This document shows, in pieces, positions 32,101 to 44,100 of a DNA stretch of 64,000 nucleotides. The notes under the pieces were generated by a model. It worked only from the letters and a program-made list of their open reading frames with translations, was not told the DNA's origin and did not search any database. Each line of letters opens with the position of its first letter. Position 1 is the first letter of the stretch. Source of the stretch: Pteria penguin (Eukaryota; Mollusca; Bivalvia; Pterioida; Pteriidae). The stretch lies in NCBI GenBank assembly GCA_035048485.1, contig CM068580.1:58826983-58890982 (forward strand), written 5' to 3'. The position numbers and the translations under genes are program-made.

Positions 32101-35100
32101 GTGTTTTGGTAACTTTTCATAATGTGTAAGTGTTTTAGAACAATGTAGTGTTGTTTTTGGTTCAGTTTGAAATAAAATTTCTGAATAAGGATACTTCACA
32201 GAATATTCTGATACCTTCTAAGTTTCTCATGTATTAATTGTTCAGATGAGCAATTTAGACCATTTTGGTCTCTTGTTAAGATTTAAAAAAGAAAAGGGGG
32301 ATAGACAAAGCTGTTTGCTATATATTATAAAACTTTGGACTTGAGAACAATTAAAAGTATTTTTATACCCCCGCAAACGAAGTTTAGGGGTATATAGGAA
32401 TCACCCCGTTTGTCTGTCTGTCCGTCCCGATTCGTGACCAAGCCATATCTTTTTAGCTCTACTGGTCTCGACCAGTCGAGCTCATGCGATGGTCCTTCGT
32501 CCGTTGTCCGGACGTCCGTCCGTAAACAATTTTTTGTTCCCTCTTCTCCTCTGAAGGTATATACCCCAGAGACCTTATTATGGGTTCTTCTTGTTGGGTA
32601 GGTGGTCTAGTTGTGCATGTGCAATTTTGGTCCAGTTCCGACCCCTTGGGGGCCCACAAAAGGGCGTGGTCCCAAAATCTTGTTCCCTCTTCTTCTCTGA
32701 TTGTATATATCCCAGAGACCTAATTATGGTCTCATCATGTTTTGTAGCTGGTCTAGTTGTGCATGTGCAATTTTGGTCCGGTCCGGACCCCCTGGGGCCC
32801 CTACAAAAGGGGCGTGGTCCCAAAATCTTGTTCCCTTTTCATTTCTGAAGGTATATATCATAGAGACCTAATTATGGTCTCATTTTGTTATATAGGTGGT
32901 CTAGTTGTGCATGTGCAATTTGGTACGGTCCGGCCCCCTTGGGCTCCCAGAAAGGGGCGTGGTCCCAAAATCTTGTTCCCTCTTCTATTCTTAAGGTATA
33001 TGTCCCAGAGACCTAATTATGGTCTCATCATGTTTGGTATGTGATCTAGTTGTGCATTTATTATTTTGGCCTGGTCCGCCCCCCCCCCCCCTGGGGTCCC
33101 ACAAAAGGGCATGGTCCCAAATTCTTGTTCCCTCTTCTATCCTTAAGGTATATGTCCCAGAGACCTAATTATGGTCTCATTTTGTTGGATAGGTGGTCTA
33201 GTTGTGCATGTGCAATTTTGGTCTAGTCCGGACCCCCTGGGACCCCACAAAGGGGTGTGGTCACAAAATATTGTTCCCTCTTCTTTTCTGAAGGTATATG
33301 TCCCAGAGACCTAATTATGGTCACATCAAGTTTGGTATGTGATGTAGTTGTGCATGTATAATTTTGGTCTGGTCCGGACCCCCTGGGGTCCCAAAAAGGG
33401 GCGTGGTCCCAAAATCTTGTTCCCTCATTTTCTCTTAAGGTATATATCCTAGAGACCTAATTATGGTCTCATTTTGTTGGATAGGTGGTGTAGTTGTGCA
33501 TGTGCAATTTTGGTCTGGTCCAGACCCCCTGGGACCCCACAAAGGGGCGTGGTCCCAAAATCTTGTTCCCTCTTCTTTTCTTAAGGTATATGTCCCAGAG
33601 ACCTAATTATGGTCTAATCATGTTTGGTATGTGATCTAGTTGTGCATGTATAATTTTGGTCCAGTCTGGACCCCCTGGGGTCCCACAAACGGGTGTGGTC
33701 CCAAAATCTTGTTCCCTCTTTTTCTCTGAAGGTATATATCCTAGAGACCTAATTATGGTCTCATTTTGTTGGATAGGTGGTGTAGTTGTGCATGTGCAAT
33801 TTTGGACCAGTTTGGACCTCCTTGGGCCCCACAGGGGCGTGGTCCCAAAATCTTGTTCCCTCTTCTTTTCTGAAGGTATATGTCCCAGAGACCTAATTAT
33901 AGTCTCATCATGATTGATATGTGATGTAGTTGTGCATGTATAAGTTTGGTCCATTCCGGACCCCCTTGGGTCCCACAAAGGGGTGTGGTCCCAAAATCTT
34001 GTTCCCTCTTTTTATTTGAAAGTATATAGCCTAGAGACCTAATTATGGTCTCCTTTTGTTGGATAGGTGGTGTAATTGTGCATGTGCAATTTTGGACCAG
34101 TTCGGACCCCCTGGGGCCCCACAAAGGGGCGTGGTCCCAAAATCTTGTTCCCACTTCTTCTCTTATTGTATATGTCTGTGAGACTTAATTATGATCTCAT
34201 CATGTTTGGTAGGTGGTCTAGTTGTGCATGTGCAATACAAAACATACATGTGTGGTCCAAATATATTTTTACCCCTTCTTCTCTGAAGGTAAATTGTTGT
34301 TTGAGTAGAGGATAACAGTAGAGCTCCAGTCTCGACAGACACTTCTGGTTATTGGATGAATGGATTTAGATAATATTTCACAATATTGTTGCCCATGACC
34401 CAAGGATGTGTCATGACCTTGACCTAAGGTCATAAGTCAAAGGTCAAGGTCACTGTTGACTTGGTTGTTAAAACCGTGTCCGGGCCATATCTTTTTATTG
34501 GGTGGATGGATTTATATAATATTTCACAATATTGTTGTTCAAGACCCAAGGATGTGTCATCACCTTGACCCAAGGTCAAAGGTCAAGGTCACTGTGAACT
34601 TTGTTGTTGAAATCGTGTCTGGGCCATATCTTTTTATTGGGTGGATGGATTTAGATAATATTTCACAATATTGTTGCGAATGACAGTCTTACCCAAAACT
34701 CACTAGCCAGACGCCCGAGTCTAGTAATTTTCGGCTTGGGCAAGTAAAATCAGGCCAGTGGGTAGCCTGACTGGCTAGTAAAAATCGTAGTTTCGCAGAA
34801 CGAACTGTACTTCACACTAGTCGTTCTTTCTTGTCGTGGTCATGCATGCGCTTTTTAATACAATGGTACATCATTTCAAGCGTTTTTATGATCATGCCTC
34901 GGGTGTACATTTTTTCTCCCGGTTTGCCGAATTGACAGTTAGTGACAGAGTTATTAGTTTCAAGATGAATGCCTTTGAGGCTTTCAAAGCAGGGTCACTG
35001 GCCTTGGTCAATAAAAAGAGAAAGCAGAACGAGGAACCGCCGAAAATAAATGTTACCTTTAATATAAAGAATGATTTTGTTTTGAATATTTTAGAATCTT

Positions 35101-38100
35101 TCAGTTCGGGCTAGTAAAAATTTTCATTGGCTAGTAGATTTGTGATGACCACTAGCCCTACTGGCTAGTGATCTGAAAAAGTTTTCAGAAAGACTGGAAT
35201 GACCCAAGAACCAAGGTCATAAGTCAAGGTGATAATAGACACAATAAGTAAAACCTTGTCCGCACCATAACTTCTTCCCCTGTACACAAATATCAATAAT
35301 ATGTCACAGTATTGTTGCACAGGATCCAAGGGTGTGTCATGACCTTAAACCAAGGTCAAAGGTCAAGGCCATAATAGACACAATAAGAAAAACTTTGTCC
35401 AGGCCATAACTTCTCACCCTGTGCACAGATTTCAATAATATTTCACGGAATTGTTGCTTTGGATCCAAGGGTGTGTCATGACCTTGAACCGCAGTCATAG
35501 GTCAAAGGTCAAAGTAACAATAGACAATTGGCATAACCTTGTCCCGGCCATAACTTCTTCCCCTGTGCACGGATTTCAATAATATTTCATAGAATTGTTG
35601 CTTAGTATCTAAGGGTGTGTCATGACCTTGAACCAAGATCATAAGTCATAGGTCAAGGTCACAATAGACAGAATGGGTAAAACCATTTTTTCATTGATTT
35701 TACCTCAAAATGTGCTTGTAAGTGGGACATCCATTACACTTATACCAGTGATGTATATTGGGATGAATTATTGCATGTTTCTACTTTGTTGCCGCGTGGG
35801 GCATTTTTCCCGTTGGGACTGCTCTAGTTGTACGCCCGTCATTAGACAGGATGTATTATGTTATGGTGCTGTCCGTCCGTCCGTATGTCGTTCCGTCCAT
35901 GTGTCCGTCCATCCAGGGTCATGTTTTCTGGACTTTTTTTTTTTTTGCCGTCTTTCAAGATATTGAGTTGAAATTTGGTATATAGCTTTATTTCAAGCGG
36001 TGTCAGTACCAGATTGAGTTTTTAGCTCACCTGAGCCAAAGGCTCAAGTGAGCTATAGTCATAGTGCGCCGTCCGTCGTCCGTCGTCGTCGTCGTCGTCC
36101 GTCGTTAACTTTTTCACATTTTCGACTTCTTCTCTGGAACTACATTGCAGATTTGGATCAAACTTTGTGTAAATGATGTACTCAAGGTCCTCTACTAAAA
36201 TTGTGTTCGGGATCCAGATTCCCTCAGGGGTGGATCCAGGGCGGGACCAAAAGTGCCCAAAAGGGTACCCCTCTTCAAACATCTTCTTCTCCAGAACCAG
36301 TACATAAATGGGGAAACTAATTGCATTTCAACAATCTATAAAGATGGGTTATTAAAAATTGTGTTCGGGGTTAAGATCCGTCAAATAGAAATTTACGCTT
36401 TTTTGACGTGTTTCTGGACTTAGTCATTTCAATGAAGAAAAGTGTCATGTTTTTCAGTTAATTGAAATTGATGATTTCTTAATGACTATTTTGATCATAA
36501 TTGTGGTAAGGAATATTATTGTGAAAGAATTTTGTCATTATCTCAATTTTTGGATTTTTTATGAATTTTTTAAGACTTCCAAGAAAAAGGGGGGGGTTGG
36601 CCATTTTTCACATTTTCAACTTTTTCTACGAAACCACATGAAAGATTTTAATGAAACATGGAATACATGAAGTACTAAAAATCCTCTATCAATGTGGTAA
36701 ATTTCATCCAAATTGGTTAACAGATAATGCCACCATGTCTAAAAAGTAGGTCTCACAATGGTACATATAATACTTGGTAATTGAAATATGGAGAGTAGCG
36801 GATCAAATCCAGCTGTGGTCAAAAAAATTTTTTTTTTTTTTTACATATCTAAATAAGTTTTTAGATGTTTCTAAACACTCAACATATGAAATTAGGAATT
36901 TTACGTTTAAGACTTCCAAAAAAAAAAAGGGGGGGGGGGGCCATTTTTCACATTTTCAACTTTTTCTACAAAACTGTTTGGAACTACATTGCAGATTTGG
37001 ATCAAACTTTGTGTAAATGATGTACTCAAGGTCCCCTACTAAAATTGTGTTCGGGATCCAGATTCCCTCAGGGGTGGATCCAGGGTGGGACCAAAAGTGC
37101 CCAAAAGGGTACCCCTCTTCAAACATCTTCTTCTCCAGAACCAGTACATAAATGGGGAAACTAATTGCATTTCAACAATCTATAAAGATGGGTTATTAAA
37201 AATTGTGTTCGGGGTTAAGATCCGTCAAATAGAAATTTACGCTTTTTTGACGTGTTTCTGGACTTAGTCATTTCAATGAAGAAAAGTGTCATGTTTTTCA
37301 GTTAATTGAAATTGATGATTTCTTAATGACTATTTTGATCATAATTGTGGTAAGGAATATTATTGTGAAAGAATTTTGTCATTATCTCAATTTTTGGATT
37401 TTTTATGAATTTTTTAAGACTTCTAAGAAAAAGGGGGGGGGTTGGCCATTTTTCACATTTTCAACTTTTTCTACGAAACCACATGAAAGATTTTAATGGA
37501 ACATGGAATATATGAAGTACTAAAAGTCCTCTATCAATGTGGTAAATTTCATCCAAATTGGTTAACAGATAATGCCACCATGTCTAAAAAGTAGGTCTCA
37601 CAATGGTACATATACCACTTGGTAATTGAAATATAGAGAGTAGCGGATCAAATCCAGCTGTGGTCAAAAAAATTTTTTTTTTTTTTTACACATCTAAATA
37701 AGTTTTTAGATGTTTCTCAACACTCAACATATGAAATTAGGAATTTTACGTTTAAGACTTCCAAAAAAAAAGGGGGGGGGGGGTTGGCCATTTTTCACAT
37801 TTTCAACTTTTTCTACAAAACTGTTTGAAGGATTTTAATAAATCTTGATAGAAATAAGTCACTTATGATCCTCTTCAAATTCTGTTGTTTTCATCCAGAC
37901 CTCTTTACAGGTGGCACCACCATAGTCAAAAGTAGGTCACAAAAGAGTTCCCTCCTTTAACAATATTCTTTTTCATACGGGCTGTATACAGAGACAAACA
38001 GAATGCATTGAAATGATCTAGAGGGATGAGTGAAGACGTATTGTCATTTTGGTTCCCTTCCAAAATCAAATTTTAGAATTTTTTTTCGACATTTCTTTGG

Positions 38101-41100
38101 ACTTGATGATTCAATGCAGAAAAAAAGTGTCATATTTCCTAGTTAATTGATAATGATGATTTCTTATGGACTATTGTGATCATAATTATGGTAAGGATTG
38201 TTACTTTGAAAGAATTTTGTCAATATCTCAATTTTTGGATTTTCTATGAATTTTTTAAGACTTCCAAATGAGGGTGTATAGGAACAATTCAATCACATTT
38301 TTCACTTCTGCTGTTATACCACATGAAAGATTTTAATGAAACAAGGAATACATGAAGTACTAAAGGTCCTCTATCAATTTGGTAAATTTTTATCCAAATT
38401 GGTTAACAGATAATGCCACCATGTCTAAAAAGCAGTTCTCACAATAGTACATATACCACTTGGTAATTGAAATATGGAGAAATTTTTTTTTTCATTTCTT
38501 TACACATCTAAATAAGTTTTTAGATGTTTCTCAACACTCAACATATGAAATTAGGCAATTTTAAGTTAGATCTGGACAATATTTGAAACAATTGTTGTTC
38601 ATGACCCAGACTTGAAATCAGTCAACAAAAGGCCCCACCTAAAGAAAATGACTAACTTGTTGCCCTAAATGACTTCTTGCAGAGACAAAGGAAATGCTTA
38701 ATATCAAAATCACGTGAATGGATGTGCAAAAAAGTGTTGTTTTTTATTCTAGCCCGAAATAAAATTTGACATATTTTCAACATCTGTGTTGACTTAGTCA
38801 CATTAATGCAAAAATGAATGAATTCTTCCTTCATGCATGGCTGATCATCTAGGTACTCAGGTGAGCGATATAGGCCCACTTGGGCCTCTTGTGTTACAAT
38901 TGACTTACTTTTGATGGATTTATGGCCCTTGGACTTAAAAATTTCAAGATTTTTTCAGAAATTTATTTAAGATCTACTTTTTGTCAAAACATCATGAAAT
39001 TTATCATGAAACAAGTAAAATGTACCCACTATCACATATGTTACGGGTGTTCTGTCTATTGTGACCTTGACATATGTTATGGGTTTTAATATCTTTTTCT
39101 TCATTTTTGAGAAATTTATAATTTGGGGGGGGGGGGGGGGGTGTTTGACCATCTGTCCAAGGTCATGTTTTCCAGACTTTTTTTTGCCATCTTTCAAGAT
39201 ATTGAATTGAAATTTGGTATATTGCTTTTATCAAGCGTCGTCAGTACCAGTTCGAGTTTTGTTACGATTGATCACTTTTGACAGATTTATGGCCCTTGGA
39301 CTTATAAATTTCAAGATTTTTTTTTGAAAATTCATTAAAAATCTAATTTTTGTAAAAACATTATGAAATTAGCATGGAACAAGTAAAATGTACCAACTGT
39401 CACATATTTTACAAATGATATTTGGTATACAGATATATCAAGGTAAGATGCAGGTCAAGATCGAAGATGGGTTTGATAGGACCATTTTTGCAGAAGTTAT
39501 TGCCCTTGGACTTATTTCTATGATAAAATGCTATGAAACGCAATTAAGTAAATGTCAGATGTTTTTCATGAAACTCATGCCAAATGCGAATTCATCCTGT
39601 CTGAATTAAGCAACGGGCATATTATGCCACGTTAGGCGTTGCTCTTGTTTTAACTTCGCATGAGTAAAGCACTCAATGTCCCTCACAAGTACTGTTGCTC
39701 TTTTGGCTGGATCAGCCCAGGGGGGTTGGTCCATGGTGTGGCAAGGGAGGTACCGTCACTTTTAAAGAGAAATTTTAGATGTTTCACATAGAATGTAAAA
39801 CTAACAGTCAGAGTGGTTTAGAATATGTGGGAGGGGCAGGCGTGGTGTAGTGGTTAAGCGCTTGGCTTGCGGCGCCGACGATCCGGGTTCGATTCCCGGG
39901 TTGCGCCACTATGTTTAAGAGGTTGGTAACCTCCTGCTTCCATGTCGCGATATAACTGAAATATTGTTGAAAGCGACGTAAAACACCAATCAACCAATCA
40001 ACCAACCAAGAATATGTGGGAGGTTTCTATGGTTTTGGATTGATTTTTTTTTCTTTTTTTTTTACTCACCTGAGCCAAAGGCTCAAGTGAGCTATAGTAA
40101 TAGTGCGCCGTCCGTCGTCGTGCATCTGTCGTTAACTTTTTCACATTTAGACTTCTTCTCTGGAACTACATTGCAAATTTGGATCAAACTTTGTGTAAAT
40201 GATGTACTCAAGGTCCACTACTAAAATTGTGTTCGGGATCCAGATTCCCTCAGGGGTGGATCCAGGGCGGGGCCAAAAGTGCCCAAAACGGTACCCCTCT
40301 TCAAACATCTCCTCCAGAACCAGTACATAAATGGGGAAACTGATTGCATTTCAACAATTTATAAAGATGGGTTATTAAAAATTGTATTCGGGGTTAAGAT
40401 CCGTCAAATAGAAATTTACGCTTTTTTGACGTGTTTCTGGACTTAGTCATTTCAATGCAGAAAAGTGTCATGTTTTTCAGTTAATTGATATTGATGATTT
40501 CTTAATGACTATTTTGATCATAATTGTGGTAAGGAATATTATTGTGAAGGAATTTTGTCATTATCTCAATTTTTGGATTTTTATGAATTTTTTAAGACTT
40601 CCAAAAAAAAAGGGGGGGGGGGGTTTCACCATTTTTCACATTTTCAACTTTTTCTACAAAACCACATGAAAGATTTTAATGAAACATGAAATACATGAAG
40701 TACTAAAGGTCATCTATCAATTTGGTAAATTTCATCCAAATTGGTTAACAGATAATGCCACCATGTCTAAAAAGTAGGTCTTACAATGGTACATATACCA
40801 CTTGGTAATTGAAATATGGAGAGTAGCGGTTCAAATCCAGCATGTGGTCAAAAAAATTTTTTTTCATTTCTTTACACATCTAAATAAGTTTTTAGATGTT
40901 TCTCAACACTCAACATATGAAATTAGGCGATTTTAAGTTTAAAACTTCAAAATAAAAAAGGGAAGGGGGGGGGGGGGTTGGCCTTTTTCACATTTTCATC
41001 TTTTTCTACAAAACTGTTCGAAGGATTTTAATAAATCTTGGTAGAAATAAGTCACTTATGATCCTCTTCATGTTCTGTTGTTTTCGTCCAGATCACCTGT

Positions 41101-44100
41101 TTACAGGTGGCGCCACCATAGTCAAAAGTAGGTCACAAAAGAGTTCCCTCCTTTGACAATATTCTTTTTCATATGGGCTGTATACAGAGACAAACAGAAT
41201 GCATAGAAATGATCTAGAGGGATGAGAGAAGACGTATTGTCATTTTAGTTCCCTTCAAAAATCAAATTAAGGAATTTTTTTTCGACATTTTTTTGGACTT
41301 GGTGATTTCAATGCAGAAAAGTGTCATATTTCCTAGTTAATTGATAATGATGATTTCTTATGGACTATTGTGATCATAATTATGGTAAGGAATGTTACTT
41401 TGAAAGAATTTTGTCAATATCTCAATTTTTGGATTTTCTATGAATTTTTTAAGACTTTCAAATGAGGGTGTATAGGAACAATTCAATCACATTTTTCACT
41501 TCTGCTGTTATACCACATGAAAGATTTTAATGAAACATGGAATACATGAAATACTTAAGGTCCTCTATCAATTTGGTAAATTTCATCCAAATTGGTTAAC
41601 TTGTTGCCCTGAATGACATCTTGCAGAGACAAAGGAAATACTTAATATCAAAATCACTTGAATGGATGTGCAAAAAAGTGTTGTTTTTTATTCTGGTCTG
41701 AAATAAAATTTGACATATTTTCAACATTTGTGTTGACATAGTCACAGTAATGCAAAAATAAATGAATTCTTCCTTCTTGCATGACTGATCATCTTGGTAC
41801 TCAGGTGAGCGATATAGGCCCACTTGGGCCTCTTGTTTTAATTATTTTTTTATTTATTTATTTCTTGTTTTTGTGTTCAATTCTGAAATAAAATTTTTAT
41901 AAGTAGATCTATTACTTTCTTTAGAGAACATTCTGATACTTTTAAAGTTTCTCAAGTGCTTAGGTGAGCAATATAGGCCCATTTGTTCAATTTTTTGTGC
42001 AACATTAATTTGTGTAATTTAATATGCAACCCATTATGTTTGAAAATTTAAGTATTACTATTTATAGGAGCGTGCATAAAAATTTCTATTTTAAGCATTA
42101 ATTGTAACAGTTGTTCATATAACTGAAAGGTAATTTTGCTGTGTGCATGCATATTTTATAATTAATAAAGCAAATTACACAATGTGCACATACCATACCA
42201 AATAATATGTACAGCTGTCTAAGCCCATCCTGAATAGTTGATAAAAAGTCAACATCCCTTTGCAATACAGATAGCATTAAGCAGTTTCAGTTTTAAATTG
42301 TTTATTTACTTGCCTACATTTAGGTTCAAAAGAGCGAATGTAACACCCTGTGTCAGCATTTTAAAGAAATGGGAAGTGGGAAATCTTTTGTTTGTGATCT
42401 TTTGTACATAACAAACTGATAAGGTAAAAATGGAGATGATAAGGTGAGGTAGAGTCTACTCCCAATATATTCTGTAATGCCACAATTTTTGTGTTGCCTG
42501 CGAAGCATAGCGGCACGTAGGGATCACTCTGTCTGGCATTCGTCTGTCTGTCCATTTGTTTGTCTGGTTCTCAAACTTTCACATTATTGGCTTTATCTTT
42601 GTAATTTAGTATGGTAAGTGGACAAAACTTGCAAGGATTAACAAACAAAGAAAGACCTTCAATTGGCACCTAAATTTTTGACCTTATGACCTTGACCTTG
42701 GAGTTTGGCCTTCATTTTAATAAATATAACCTTGGCCATAATTTTTTTAATAGCAAGCGATAGGGCTTTGATATGTCACATGTGTATTTCTTGTGACAAG
42801 GCCTTTTTGTGGACACAAGAATTTTTGACGTAACCTTGACCTTGGAGTTTGACCTGCTTTTTGAAAAAATTTAACATTGGCCATAATTTTCAAATGACAA
42901 ATGATAGGGCTTTCATATTTCACAAGTGTATTCCTTATGGCAATACCTTTTTGTCAACACAAAGGTTTTTTACCATGTGACCTTTGATATTTCGTATGTG
43001 TATTCCTTATGACAGGGACTTGTGACCTAGACCTATGACCTTGACTTCAAAGATTGACCTATTTTAAGGATTATCCAGTACATGTAGTCACACTTTTTTT
43101 TCACTTTAACAGATTACATTTTTATCTTTTAGTCCTCACTGATGCTTTAGTTATTGTGAAGGCATATATGTCAAGTGTTTTGTTTATAAGTCTATGCTTG
43201 TGATGTCAATAGAAAAAATGAAGCCATTTTAAATGAAACCAAGGTCAGTGACCATGACTGTGACTTCTTTGCTAGGAATAGCTGTATTGGACTGTATTGC
43301 GGTAGTACATAAAGCCCCAAAGTCGACAACTGTGTTCACTTGAAAACCCATTCTAGTCTAAACAAAAGGTTTCCAAATCTATAATATTCCTCCCAACAGG
43401 TTCAATCCATACATATACATATTTTAGTAATCTTTTTGCTTGACATGAGTTTTCAGAAACTAATTTTGAGGGGGAAAAAGGCTGCAACTGTCCAAGTAAC
43501 CATTTTATTTTTTTTTTCTCACAGTTTGTGTATAGCAAACTCTGTAAATTTGGTGGGACAAAAAAAGCGACATATTTTTGATATGACAAGAATAAAACGA
43601 AAGTTACGATAGGACTTCATCTAGAGACGATGAATAATTCATATCCACACATCGTGTTGCTGATCGTAATTGTCAACCTGTTTATGTAGATGTGATTATC
43701 TGTTGTAGAAAATGATGGAAGATCCACTGTTGACCCCAGCAAAATATCAGCGAGGAACGGTTGATTCACGTGACACATTTACTACCCATCTCTACAAAAT
43801 GATCGGTCAGTACTGAAACAAGAAAATGTTGTGTTTGTTAAATGTTTGTTTATAATGAGGATGATTTGATTCATCCTTTAGTTGTGCCATTTATTTTATA
43901 GATTGGTGACTTTAGAAAGATGAAGAATTTTGATTTAATTGTAATGGGAGGTCTTACCAGAGGTCAGGGATTTCACCAAAGTCATTATACTATCCATGTA
44001 AGCACAAAGCCGGTGTGGCCTAGTGGTATCAAGCTCGCCTCCTGATCGGGAGGCCGGGGTTTGAGTCCCGCTGTGGTCATGCGGGTGTCCTGTCTTTCGG

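Larger units (their letters stand above)
32364..35831 (+). repeat. TACCCC hairpin-headed repeat with satellite body
   Basis: The head hairpin TATACCCCCGCAAACGAAGT + TTAGGGGTATA (32364-32394) is followed by AGGAATCACCCCGTTTGTCT and GTCTGTCC. The body is a 12-copy 146-bp satellite, then TGACCTTGACC units with an inserted DNA element (34684-35196). It ends GCCGCGTGGGGCATTTTTCC and CGTTGGGACTGCTCTAGTTG. Head and tail match the 54,411-55,112 copy although the body differs. Confidence 0.75.
35831..39648 (+). repeat. TACGCC hairpin-headed repeat, interrupted by an AGCTCAC-family element
   Basis: The head TACGCCCGTCATTAGACAGG is at about 35831. The body resumes after the inserted element (36024-38891) at GTTACAATTGACTTACTTTT and ends with GCAACGGGCATATTATGCCA / CGTTAGGCGTTGCTCTTG (39610-39648). 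An uninterrupted internal duplicate of the target (GAGTTTTGTTACGATTGA) lies at about 39255. Confidence 0.65.

Noticed and set aside
32591..34315. Long overlapping open frames on both strands (for example 33607-33978 minus, 33656-33913 plus)
   Set aside because: They come from the 146-bp satellite, whose unit length is not a multiple of three; the same repeat is read in rotating frames and no start, splice or family signal supports a protein.
36022..37267. Frames in the AGCTCAC elements (for example 36482-36670, 36774-37016)
   Set aside because: Not conserved between copies; disrupted differently by homopolymer tracts, with poly-Lys/Gly runs arising from A/G tracts.
39841..39910. Possible tRNA gene in the second SINE family
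   Set aside because: Although the tRNA-like part is well preserved, it is followed by a SINE body, a (CAAC)n tail and a 15-bp target duplication.
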